Origin: Lentihominibacter excrementipullorum
GTDB taxonomy: Bacteria > Bacillota > Clostridia > Peptostreptococcales > Anaerovoracaceae
Direction of reading: 5' to 3'
Assembly: GCA_018713975.1 (NCBI GenBank)
Contig: DVOB01000130.1
Location: 1 to 6,047 of the forward strand
Length of the DNA stretch: 6,047 bases
This document shows positions 1-5,640 of the stretch, piece by piece. Within the stretch, counting starts at the first letter, position 1. Each line of letters starts with the position of its first letter. A program made the position numbers and the translations under genes. The notes beneath the pieces were generated by a model. The model ran no database searches. It was not told the DNA's origin and was given only the letters and a program-made list of their open reading frames with translations.

Positions 1-2
1 AA

Positions 3-35
3 CGCAGGCGGCAGGAACATTTCCGCGGGAAATAA
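3..35 (+). CDS. Possible C-terminal tail of an upstream gene (partial)
   Basis: A reading frame open from the left edge encodes ten mostly basic and polar residues (RRRQEHFRGK) and stops at TAA 33-35. The stop lies 14 bases before the ATG at 50, with a purine-rich GGTGGTGGG stretch in between, which is the usual spacing for an upstream gene in an operon. Ten codons carry no family information. A second frame, the one shared with the ORF at 50-181, is also open to the left edge, so this assignment is a guess from spacing only. Confidence 0.2.
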   Translation, partial: RRRQEHFRGK

Positions 36-49
36 AAGGTGGTGGGAAT

Positions 50-181
50 ATGCCTTGCATGATTTGCAACGATCAGGAAAGGGATCTGGAAGAGATACAG
101 AAGATAGTTTCGGATTATGCAGGAAAACATCCGGACCTCTTTCTGACCGCCAGCCCCGACTTTGCGGTGGAGGTATTTTGA
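50..181 (+). pseudogene. Truncated response-regulator-like ORF (N-terminal receiver stub)
   Basis: This 43-codon ORF starts at ATG 50 behind AAAGGTGGTGGG. It begins MPCMICNDQERDLEEIQ, the look of strand beta-1, the acidic pair and helix alpha-1 of a receiver domain as found at the start of LytTR/AgrA-type regulators (compare the usual 'I-C-D-D-x' motif). Here the first acidic residue of the pair is Asn. The ORF then stops at TGA 179-181, long before the beta-3 aspartate that accepts phosphate, so it cannot be a working regulator. Dropping one T from the TTTT run at 176-179 would extend the frame to TGA 210-212, overlapping the kinase start as ATGA, the normal arrangement in a regulator-kinase operon. 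Even then only about 53 codons exist, so most of the gene is missing, consistent with an internal deletion. It could instead be an unrelated small protein; the homology is judged by eye. Confidence 0.4.
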
Positions 182-191
182 TTTCTATACG

Positions 192-198
192 AAGGAGG
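192..198 (+). promoter_or_regulatory. Ribosome binding site of the histidine kinase
   Basis: AAGGAGG lies 10 bases before ATG 209. It supports 209 as the true start. It also shows that translation of the kinase does not depend on the broken ORF before it. Confidence 0.75.
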
Positions 199-208
199 CG
201 ACCAGATC

Positions 209-1483
209 ATGATACATTTGGCTGGGGGCATGGTGATTCTTGTAATGACTCATATCTTCTGTATAGCCGCTATGAGCGAGAGAAAATATTCCCTTAGAAA
301 GACCGCGCTGATATATGCGGTTTTCGGCTTTTACTTCATCGCTTTGACGCTGGTCGTTTTCGCGTTGTTTGGCAGCAATTCCGCTGATACGGCCTTTATC
401 AGTTTTACCAGCACTATCTTCGCAGCCTTTTTTCTCTTTATCCTGACCTCGACCGATGCTTTTTGTAAGAAGCTGTTTTTGTTTATCAGCCATTCCAATT
501 TGTTCTGCATATTCTTCTGCATCGCTATCCTGGTGTGCAATGGGTTGTTTCCCTCATTGTCTGAGTCGGGAGCGATGTACGCGAGGAATATGGTGAGGAC
601 GATACTGTATTTGCTGGCTATATTGATATATCTGAAGTTCCTGAGACCCTATGTGCGTGCAGTGCCGGGGACGAAAAAGAAGACCTGGTATTCTATTGCG
701 CTGGTCTCGCTGCTGTTCCTGGCAGTCTTTACGTCCTTTGTCGTATTTTTGTACGCAGGCTACGGCCATGCAGGCGAAACGATATTTTTCTTTGCGGCCG
801 TCGTACTGATATATTGTTCGGTGCTCTGGGTGATATTCAGGACGATACAGCATATCGACTACGAAGCGAAGACGGAACTCATCAGCAAGAATGTTGAATA
901 CCTGCAGGGACAGCTCGCTCTGGCAAAGGAAAATGAACTGATGGCCAGGACCATCCGTCATGATTTCCGCCACCACAACCAGATCGTCGCGGCATTGCTT
1001 CAAAAGGGTGACATCAAAGAGGCACAGCGCTATATCGAACAGTATGACGAGAGTCTGGAAGCGGCAAAGCCTGAGCGGTTCTGTCCCAATACGACAGTCA
1101 ACGCCATTCTGAGCAATTTCTATATAAAAGCGCGAAAGGATGGCATATCGGTTTCCATTTCCGCCGACACGCCCGGGGAGGCATCCATCGAAGACATGGA
1201 TTTTGTCGCCATTCTTTCCAACATCCTGGAAAATGCTCTCAACGGTTGCAGGGAATCCGGCGTAGATGGGGAGATCCGTGTGGATATTCGTTCGGTAGCA
1301 AATAAGGTCGTCATCGTATGCAGCAACCCGTGCAAAGCCGGCCTGGAAATCGAAAACGGCATGCTCCGCAAAAGGAGCACCGGCATCGACAGCATCGTCC
1401 TCGCCGCCGGGAAATACGACGGCGACATCCGCTACGAACTGGAAAGCGGATATCTGACCGTCTGCGTCATCCTCAACACCTGA
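209..1483 (+). CDS. Membrane sensor histidine kinase, AgrC/GHKL type
   Basis: The 424-residue protein should sit in the cytoplasmic membrane, autophosphorylate on histidine and pass phosphate to a response regulator. About residues 1-210 hold roughly seven hydrophobic segments (near 4-22, 32-54, 62-82, 88-110, 128-145, 160-184, 189-210) with no large outside domain, as in peptide-sensing AgrC-like kinases. A short linker helix (about 211-245) leads to the H-box RHDFRHHNQ, with H251 the predicted phosphoacceptor. The ATPase part has an N-box NILENALNG (338-346, N342 expected to bind Mg) and a reduced G-box RSTGIDSI (389-396), where classic kinases have GxGL; relatives in this family also vary here. 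Start 209 has a good RBS. No intact regulator is adjacent: the ORF before it is a receiver stub and the next gene is convergent. The ligand is unknown. Class assignment is firm, pathway assignment is not. Confidence 0.9.
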   Translation: MIHLAGGMVILVMTHIFCIAAMSERKYSLRKTALIYAVFGFYFIALTLVVFALFGSNSADTAFISFTSTIFAAFFLFILTSTDAFCKKLFLFISHSNLFCIFFCIAILVCNGLFPSLSESGAMYARNMVRTILYLLAILIYLKFLRPYVRAVPGTKKKTWYSIALVSLLFLAVFTSFVVFLYAGYGHAGETIFFFAAVVLIYCSVLWVIFRTIQHIDYEAKTELISKNVEYLQGQLALAKENELMARTIRHDFRHHNQIVAALLQKGDIKEAQRYIEQYDESLEAAKPERFCPNTTVNAILSNFYIKARKDGISVSISADTPGEASIEDMDFVAILSNILENALNGCRESGVDGEIRVDIRSVANKVVIVCSNPCKAGLEIENGMLRKRSTGIDSIVLAAGKYDGDIRYELESGYLTVCVILNT

Positions 1484-1549
1484 CCGATCACGCTGCCTTT
1501 ATTTTCGATAATGTTTTTCGGACATATTCCTAATAAGTCATATTTCATG

Positions 1550-1638
1550 ATGTAGTTTTGGCATTTTTACCTTATTTCGGCCGGTTATCGGAAGATGATA
1601 TGCCAAAACTCTTTGTGTCAATATGTAGTTTTGGCATT
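1550..1638. repeat. 16-bp direct repeat with an inverted copy between
   Basis: ATGTAGTTTTGGCATT occurs exactly at 1550-1565 and again at 1623-1638, 73 bp apart. Between them, ATGCCAAAACT at 1600-1610 is the exact reverse complement of 11 bp of the repeat. The inverted copy can pair with either the left copy (1554-1564, loop 35) or the right copy (1627-1637, loop 16), but not both. The pattern fits alternative RNA hairpins, a cluster of protein-binding sites, or debris of a small mobile repeat; the sequence does not choose between these. Confidence 0.75.
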
Positions 1639-1660
1639 GCTGAAGCTATATTCCTATAGA

Positions 1661-1703
1661 AATATGCCTAATTATAAGATATAAAAGCTTTTATAGGCAT
1701 ATT
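1661..1703. repeat. 10-bp inverted repeat enclosing a 16-bp perfect palindrome
   Basis: The arms AATATGCCTA (1661-1670) and TAGGCATATT (1694-1703) are perfect reverse complements around 23 bases. Overlapping the right arm is the palindrome TATAAAAGCTTTTATA (1680-1695). The 14-bp core ATAAAAGCTTTTAT recurs exactly at 5627-5640. The stem is AT-rich with no following T-run, so it is a poor terminator; a protein-binding site is as likely. Confidence 0.65.
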
Positions 1704-1723
1704 GCCTCGGGGAATGAAAGGGC

Positions 1724-1744
1724 TTTGGCTTGATTTATGCCAAA
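1724..1744. repeat. Short inverted repeat downstream of the aldo/keto reductase
   Basis: TTTGGC (1724-1729) and GCCAAA (1739-1744) can form a 6-bp stem with a 9-base loop. It lies about 45 bases beyond the reductase stop in its direction of transcription, where a terminator would be expected. No T-run follows on the minus strand, so terminator function is doubtful. The TTTGGCAT/ATGCCAAA core also matches the repeats at 1550-1638. Confidence 0.3.
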
Positions 1745-1788
1745 TGAACAGAAAAAATTCGCAGTTTTAGTATTTATTGCTGTGTACC

Positions 1789-2640
1789 TTATTCATGTAT
1801 TTTCAGTCCATGTATCATCTTTATGAATGCCGGGTCATCGTGATTGACGATCTCACTGTGGCCGACATCTAGTTTGGCGATTTCAGCCATATCGTCGTCG
1901 GTGAGAGTGAAATCCCAGATGTCGAAGTTCTGCTCCATCCTGTCTCTGTGGACTGATTTGGGAATCACCACGACACCTCGCTGAGTGTTCCATCGGAGAG
2001 CCACCTGAGCCGCGCTCTTTCCATACTTTTCACCTATCTTAGTCAGCACCGGATGGGTGAAAATGCCGAAATTCCCTTCGGCAAAGGGACCCCATTCTTC
2101 CGGGCAGACGCCGTACTCCTTCATGCAGGCCAGCGCGTCTTCCTGCTGGAAGAACGGGTGCAGCTCCACCTGGTCGACGGCGGGCATTATCTTCACCGTT
2201 TCGCAGAAATCGGTCAGGCGGGCAGGGTAAAAGTTGCACACGCCGATAGCCTTCAGAATACCTTCCTCATAAGCCTCTTCCATTGCTCTGTAGGCACCGA
2301 TGTAGTCGCCCATAGGCTGGTGGATGAGGTAGAGATCCAGGTAGTCCAGTCCCAGATTTTCCAGCGAAGTCCTGATTGCCTTCCTGGCCGATTCGTAGCC
2401 GGCATCCTGGACCCATAGTTTGGTGGTGATGAAAAGTTCCTCACGGGCGACTCCCGACTCGGCGATGGCCGCGCCTACGGCAGCTTCATTCATATAAGCC
2501 GCCGCCGTGTCTATCGATCTATAACCCACATCGATAGCGTCGGCCACTGCCTGTTGGCACTGGGCCGGATCCGGCACCTGGAAAACTCCGAAACCTTCCA
2601 GCGGCATTTTAGTTCCGTTGTTTAGCGTTACATATTCCAT
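1789..2640 (-). CDS. Aldo/keto reductase (NADPH-dependent, 2,5-diketogluconate reductase/YtbE-like)
   Basis: The 283-residue cytoplasmic protein should reduce aldehydes or ketones to alcohols with NAD(P)H through the (beta/alpha)8 barrel of the AKR superfamily. The catalytic tetrad is visible: D44 in GYRSIDTAAAY, Y49, K74 in FITTKLW and H107 in YLIHQP. Other family landmarks are KAIGVCNF (130-137), QVELHPFFQQ (157-166), WGPFAEGNFG (183-192) and the coenzyme-phosphate motif IPKSVHRDRMEQN (226-238). Length is normal. The frame is open for 28 more codons upstream, but ATG 2640 is preferred because it has GGAGGT seven bases upstream and gives the standard family N-terminus (MEYVTLNNGTKMPL). It is divergent from the LysR gene and probably controlled by it. 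The physiological substrate cannot be read from the sequence; family members act on many carbonyls, including methylglyoxal. Confidence 0.93.
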   Translation of the reverse strand: MEYVTLNNGTKMPLEGFGVFQVPDPAQCQQAVADAIDVGYRSIDTAAAYMNEAAVGAAIAESGVAREELFITTKLWVQDAGYESARKAIRTSLENLGLDYLDLYLIHQPMGDYIGAYRAMEEAYEEGILKAIGVCNFYPARLTDFCETVKIMPAVDQVELHPFFQQEDALACMKEYGVCPEEWGPFAEGNFGIFTHPVLTKIGEKYGKSAAQVALRWNTQRGVVVIPKSVHRDRMEQNFDIWDFTLTDDDMAEIAKLDVGHSEIVNHDDPAFIKMIHGLKIHE

Positions 2641-2646
2641 AATAAT

Positions 2647-2653
2647 GACCTCC
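2647..2653 (-). promoter_or_regulatory. Ribosome binding site that fixes the reductase start
   Basis: On the minus strand GGAGGTC lies six bases before ATG 2640. No comparable site precedes the upstream in-frame ATG at 2724, which also lies upstream of the predicted transcription start. Confidence 0.8.
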
Positions 2654-2694
2654 AATCGTACTTTCAAATGTTCCCCAATCGGTTTTCTGATATC

Positions 2695-2700
2695 ATTATA
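2695..2700 (-). promoter_or_regulatory. Predicted -10 box for the aldo/keto reductase
   Basis: The minus strand reads TATAAT here, a perfect -10 hexamer, about 55 bases before the start codon. The -35 region would fall at 2718-2724, inside the spacer of the inverted repeat (TTGTAC with an 18-base spacer, a poor match). A weak -35 at an operator fits a promoter that needs an activator. Confidence 0.5.
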
Positions 2701-2706
2701 GAAAAA

Positions 2707-2733
2707 CTTTCCGTAAAAGTACAATACGGAAAG
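2707..2733. promoter_or_regulatory. Perfect inverted repeat, likely LysR operator
   Basis: CTTTCCGTA (2707-2715) and TACGGAAAG (2725-2733) are exact reverse complements separated by nine bases, centred at 2720. T2714 and A2726 give the T-N11-A signature of LysR-family sites, in symmetric position. The repeat lies between and overlaps the -35 regions of the two divergent promoters, so one bound LysR dimer or tetramer could control both genes. Binding is inferred, not shown. Confidence 0.65.
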
Positions 2734-2741
2734 GGAAAGGT

Positions 2742-2749
2742 GCTATAAT
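2742..2749 (+). promoter_or_regulatory. Predicted extended -10 promoter of the LysR gene
   Basis: GCTATAAT ends in a perfect TATAAT (2744-2749), and the T at 2741 and G at 2742 supply the extended -10 TGn motif. No good -35 is present at 17 bases. The start codon is about 68 bases downstream, and the operator repeat ends 10 bases before the hexamer, suiting autoregulation. Confidence 0.55.
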
Positions 2750-2817
2750 CAGAAGTAATAGCGGATTGCAGGCCAAAAGAAAATGATGAACGAGAAACAT
2801 TCATAGGAGGACATGGC

Positions 2818-3699
2818 ATGATAGAGACGTATTTGCTTGAGCAACTGGCAGTTTTCGCCAAATGTGGCACCCTTTCTGCGGCTGCTCAGGAGCTGCATAT
2901 TTCTCAGCCGGCTCTCAGCAAATCTATGCAAAAGCTGGAACAGCAGCTGGGAATCACGATTTTCGAAAGATCGAAGAACAGGATCTCTCTTAATGAAACG
3001 GGAAAACTGGCGGCGGAACAGGCGGAAAACATGCTGGCTAGTCAGAGGGAGATGATAGAAAGGATAAAAGCCTTCGACAGAGCCAGACACACGATCTGTC
3101 TCGGCTCGTGTGCGCCGGTGCCCGTATCGGATATCGTGCCGCTCCTTTCCGGGCTTTACAAAGGTATGACGATCTCAGCGGAGCTGAAAGACTCGGACGA
3201 GGTGCTGCTGGAAGGGCTTGGACGGGGCATGTATCAGATGGTTGTTCTCCATCAGGAGCCTGAGGAGGAGCAGGAACTTTTCGTCTTTCCATATCGTCAG
3301 GAGCACCTGGCTCTCCTGGTGCCGATGCAACATCCTCTGGCAGCCTGTAAGGAACTCCGGCTCCGGGACCTGAGAAACCAGAACCTGCTTATCCACACCC
3401 AGATAGGGTTTTGGGGAAAGCTGAGCAGAGAAAAGCTGCCGACATGCCATTTTCTTTATATGGATGAATGGGATGCATATCAGCAGCTTTCGGAAGCAGG
3501 ATCTTTCCCGACATTTACGACTGAGGCATTCGCCGACAGCTGGTCACGATCCGATAAGAAAGTGGTACCTATCGTCGATGATGAAGTCAACGTCACCTAT
3601 TACTTCGCCTGCAGCGCCAACGACCGCCATCGTTTCCAGCCGCTGATACGGCAGCTTCAGGAGAAATTTTCTGTTACGAAGGATTACGATCAGTTTTGA
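2818..3699 (+). CDS. LysR-family transcriptional regulator
   Basis: The 293-residue protein has the normal LysR length and layout. A winged helix-turn-helix covers residues 1-60, with the recognition region SAAAQELHISQPALSKSMQKL near 20-40 and the linker helix to about 88. An effector-binding domain of periplasmic-binding-protein fold follows from about 90 to 285. ATG 2818 is chosen because AGGAGG (2805-2810) stands seven bases before it; the nearby ATG at 2813 runs into TGA after one codon. The gene is divergent from the aldo/keto reductase, with a palindrome carrying T-N11-A between them, so it most likely controls that gene and itself. Its last 26 bp overlap the 3' end of the convergent permease gene. 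The C-terminal domain is divergent enough that no effector can be suggested. Confidence 0.92.
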   Translation: MIETYLLEQLAVFAKCGTLSAAAQELHISQPALSKSMQKLEQQLGITIFERSKNRISLNETGKLAAEQAENMLASQREMIERIKAFDRARHTICLGSCAPVPVSDIVPLLSGLYKGMTISAELKDSDEVLLEGLGRGMYQMVVLHQEPEEEQELFVFPYRQEHLALLVPMQHPLAACKELRLRDLRNQNLLIHTQIGFWGKLSREKLPTCHFLYMDEWDAYQQLSEAGSFPTFTTEAFADSWSRSDKKVVPIVDDEVNVTYYFACSANDRHRFQPLIRQLQEKFSVTKDYDQF

Positions 3700-5326
3700 T
3701 GCCTGCGATAAAGAAGATGATACCAAGGACAGCACCGCCCAGTCCACACCAGCGACAAGTATTAATCATGGCGTAAAAATCTCCAAGGAAACAGTCTCCG
3801 TAAGTAGACAGATAATAATCTGGTCCCCAGGAGCCTTCGTACCAGCCTATCACGAAAGAGCCTACAAACATCAGTATGCCGAAGACCATGAAGAATATCC
3901 CTATTCTCCATATGTCGCCCTGTGCAAGTCCTGTCTTTGGATTTACAGGATAGCTGTCGGGATCATTTACAGCCAGGCCTCCGTACAGCCGTTTAAAGAT
4001 CACATAAAACACAAGCCCAGACGCTGTTATGAGAAAGCTCAGAGTAAAGAATTCCAGTCCATTGACCATTATACCGACAAAACCCATAAGAAACATACCG
4101 CCGATGACATATGCTTTGAGCAGCTTTCCACCCTTTGCGTACCATACTGTTCGCTCCTCTACAGGGTATTTTTTCCTTATTTTCAGGAACGCGAAGGCCA
4201 GACCTACATAAAGGATGAACAGAACCGGAGAGACGATGTTCACTATCATGGAGAAGTCAAAGTTGACAAATATGATGGTCACCGCTGCCAATATAATTAT
4301 AGGCCAGAAAGGCATCTTGCTTTTTTTAGTAAGTTTAGCCAAGAAGCTTGGACACAAATTGTCCTCTGCAAGTATGAGGAACAGTCTGGAGCCACTGGCA
4401 ATAACGGAGTTGGTAGTGGAACATGAGGAAATTACAGCCATTATCATAAATGCAACTCCTAATGCAGGTCCTGTATATGTTATAAGAACTGATGAATAAT
4501 TCAATGTTCCGTCACCTATTCCCGTTCCCCAGTTTTGATAATTTCCGAGGGAAGCCAGACCGGCTATGGTAGGCAGGAGGAAGTTAAGGGCGATTACTAT
4601 TATGGAGACTTTCATTCCCTTAGGAACGATTTCGGGATTGGCAATTTCACCACCAAGGTTGGAAATCTGTATATAGCCGCAGTAAAGCCATATTCCTATA
4701 GCCAGGCCGGTCCCCAGACTTGATACTACATCTGTTCCTTCAGGGATAAAGGGATCGACAGGGTTATAGTTCCAATTGGCAAAGCCTATGATAGTCACCA
4801 GAGCGAACATTACGATAATTATTATGGAGAAGATAGTGCTGAGGATGCTTACTTCTTTGAGGCCGATGAGATTGACACTGGTCAGAATCACTACAATAGC
4901 GATTTTTATTATAGTAGCGGCCAGCGGTGTCAGCGATATGATCTGTCCGATATATCCTACGGCGATGACTACATAGGCGGCTTGCCCCAGATATATCGCC
5001 AGCATTAACCACCAGTTCATACAGAAGCCCCACATTTCGCCATATGCCATTCGCATCCATACATATGGGCCAGCATCCACCGGCGCCAATGCTCCCAGCT
5101 CTGCCGTGTAGATTCCCATAGGTATCGCCCAGAGGATAGGAATTATTATCAGAAGGGCGATTGTGAGACCGGGACCTACGCTTGGTATCATATCTTCGAC
5201 GCCGAAGGCTCCCGCTGCACACATACAGAAAATGAGAAAGACTATTCCGGCAAGAGAGAATCTGGTTTTATGCATAGCGGCTGAATTATCGATCGTATTA
5301 GCGGAAAAATCTGGTCTTGTAGTCAT
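3674..5326 (-). CDS. APC-superfamily amino-acid-type permease with extended C-terminus
   Basis: The 550-residue integral membrane protein belongs to the amino acid-polyamine-organocation group and probably imports or exchanges an amino acid or amine. The first transmembrane helix carries the broken-helix substrate motif around AAGAFGVEDM (37-46); PVDAGPYVWM (82-91) matches the conserved loop after helix 2. About fourteen hydrophobic segments can be counted: the usual twelve up to about residue 448, then a polar linker (about 449-469) and two more near 473-496 and 524-543. ATG 5326 is chosen because AAAGGAGG lies six bases upstream; the frame is open for 16 more codons without a better site. 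It converges on the LysR gene with overlapping ends, leaving no room for a separate terminator. The substrate is not identifiable; the two extra C-terminal helices are longer than the common 12-helix plan. Confidence 0.88.
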   Translation of the reverse strand: MTTRPDFSANTIDNSAAMHKTRFSLAGIVFLIFCMCAAGAFGVEDMIPSVGPGLTIALLIIIPILWAIPMGIYTAELGALAPVDAGPYVWMRMAYGEMWGFCMNWWLMLAIYLGQAAYVVIAVGYIGQIISLTPLAATIIKIAIVVILTSVNLIGLKEVSILSTIFSIIIIVMFALVTIIGFANWNYNPVDPFIPEGTDVVSSLGTGLAIGIWLYCGYIQISNLGGEIANPEIVPKGMKVSIIVIALNFLLPTIAGLASLGNYQNWGTGIGDGTLNYSSVLITYTGPALGVAFMIMAVISSCSTTNSVIASGSRLFLILAEDNLCPSFLAKLTKKSKMPFWPIIILAAVTIIFVNFDFSMIVNIVSPVLFILYVGLAFAFLKIRKKYPVEERTVWYAKGGKLLKAYVIGGMFLMGFVGIMVNGLEFFTLSFLITASGLVFYVIFKRLYGGLAVNDPDSYPVNPKTGLAQGDIWRIGIFFMVFGILMFVGSFVIGWYEGSWGPDYYLSTYGDCFLGDFYAMINTCRWCGLGGAVLGIIFFIAGIKTDRNPS

Positions 5327-5332
5327 GATATT

Positions 5333-5340
5333 CCTCCTTT
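5333..5340 (-). promoter_or_regulatory. Ribosome binding site that fixes the permease start
   Basis: The minus strand reads AAAGGAGG six bases before ATG 5326. This is a near-perfect anti-SD match and rules out the in-frame ATG at 5374 as the main start. Confidence 0.85.
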
Positions 5341-5485
5341 TAAAATTGTAGATAATGTAGGAACAAGGCGTCATTAACTTGAAATAATATGCCTTGACTG
5401 GTTTTTAGAATACAAAATATTTTCTGAAAATTATATATTATTCTTGCTGTCCGGGTTGTCGATTTGAGAGGGAGAAAGACTGAGA

Positions 5486-5610
5486 CATATGCTTTTTATC
5501 GTGGAAGAGGGGACAAATCTAATATTGGACCGCAATAAAATAAAAAATGACCGCATTCATAACGGTCATTAATTGATATTATATCGAACACATGCTTTAT
5601 TATCGTGAAA
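5486..5610. repeat. Imperfect ~21-bp direct repeat flanking the terminator
   Basis: CATATGCTTTTTATCGTGGAA (5486-5506) and CACATGCTTTATTATCGTGAAA (5589-5610) match at nearly every position, with one inserted base and a few substitutions. The copies are about 103 bp apart, one on each side of the hairpin. This could be a pair of regulator sites before the permease or a chance of AT-rich DNA. Confidence 0.4.
5542..5570 (-). terminator. Rho-independent terminator of the right-edge gene
   Basis: On the minus strand AATGACCG and CGGTCATT form a perfect 8-bp stem (5563-5570 with 5546-5553) with a 9-base loop. The T-rich run TTTTATTTTATT follows. It lies about 66 bases after the stop of the minus-strand gene ending at 5637, the right place and orientation to end its transcript and insulate the permease. 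The stem is only moderately GC-rich. Confidence 0.65.
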
Positions 5611-5626
5611 ATTTTCGCAAGGTTTG

Positions 5627-5640
5627 ATAAAAGCTTTTAT
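5627..5640. repeat. 14-bp palindrome, second copy
   Basis: ATAAAAGCTTTTAT is a perfect palindrome overlapping the stop codon (5637-5639) of the right-edge gene. The identical 14 bp occurs at 1681-1694, also at the 3' side of a gene. Its role is unknown. Confidence 0.5.

Larger units (their letters stand above)
1484..1788. other. Gene-free convergent spacer rich in repeats
   Basis: These 305 bases separate the 3' ends of the kinase and the aldo/keto reductase. I find no credible gene: the short ATG-initiated frames (14 codons at 1511, 29 codons at 1595) lack a properly spaced ribosome binding site. I also see no clear GC-rich hairpin with a T-run for either flanking gene. The spacer instead holds several direct and inverted repeats, listed separately, and is AT-rich compared with the coding regions. 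Confidence 0.7.
5327..5636. other. Non-coding spacer upstream of the permease
   Basis: This AT-rich 310-bp stretch separates the permease start from the end of the next minus-strand gene. It must contain the permease promoter, but I cannot pick a convincing -35/-10 pair on the minus strand. It holds a terminator-like hairpin (5542-5570), an imperfect direct repeat (5486-5506 and 5589-5610) and a weak 6-bp inverted repeat CAAGGC/GCCTTG (5364-5369 and 5391-5396). No known riboswitch or T-box core was recognised. A 27-codon plus-strand frame at 5489-5572 lacks a well-spaced ribosome binding site. Confidence 0.6.

Noticed and set aside
554..1003. 149-codon minus-strand frame opposite the histidine kinase.
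   Set aside because: It is antisense to a gene with clear H-box and membrane segments and has no ribosome binding site or recognisable domain.
1511..1555. 14-codon frame MFFGHIPNKSYFMM after the kinase, considered as a signal-peptide gene.
   Set aside because: It has no ribosome binding site and no AgrD-like features such as an amphipathic leader, a Cys in a ring region or an acidic tail. Its end overlaps the repeat.
1595..1684. 29-codon frame with two cysteines in the convergent spacer, considered as a peptide pheromone gene.
   Set aside because: The only purine stretch before the ATG abuts it directly, leaving no spacing for a ribosome binding site, and most of the frame is made of the repeats.
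2053..2418. 121-codon plus-strand frame inside the reductase gene.
   Set aside because: It is the antisense shadow of a gene with all catalytic residues in place, and it has no recognisable product.
2641..2724. N-terminal extension of the aldo/keto reductase to ATG 2724.
   Set aside because: The extension has no ribosome binding site, runs through the predicted promoter and operator, and is absent from the normal family N-terminus.
4764..5222. 152-codon minus-strand frame within the permease gene.
   Set aside because: It lies in another frame of the same strand, is rich in Arg and Ser as expected of a shadow, and has no start signals.
5394..5426. Plus-strand TTGACT with an AT-rich region about 17 bases on, considered as a promoter.
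   Set aside because: The -10 match is weak and no plus-strand gene follows; AT-rich DNA gives such matches readily.
5489..5572. 27-codon plus-strand frame starting MLFIVEEGTN.
   Set aside because: The purine-rich AGGGAG lies too far upstream, and the frame ends within the terminator hairpin of the opposite strand.
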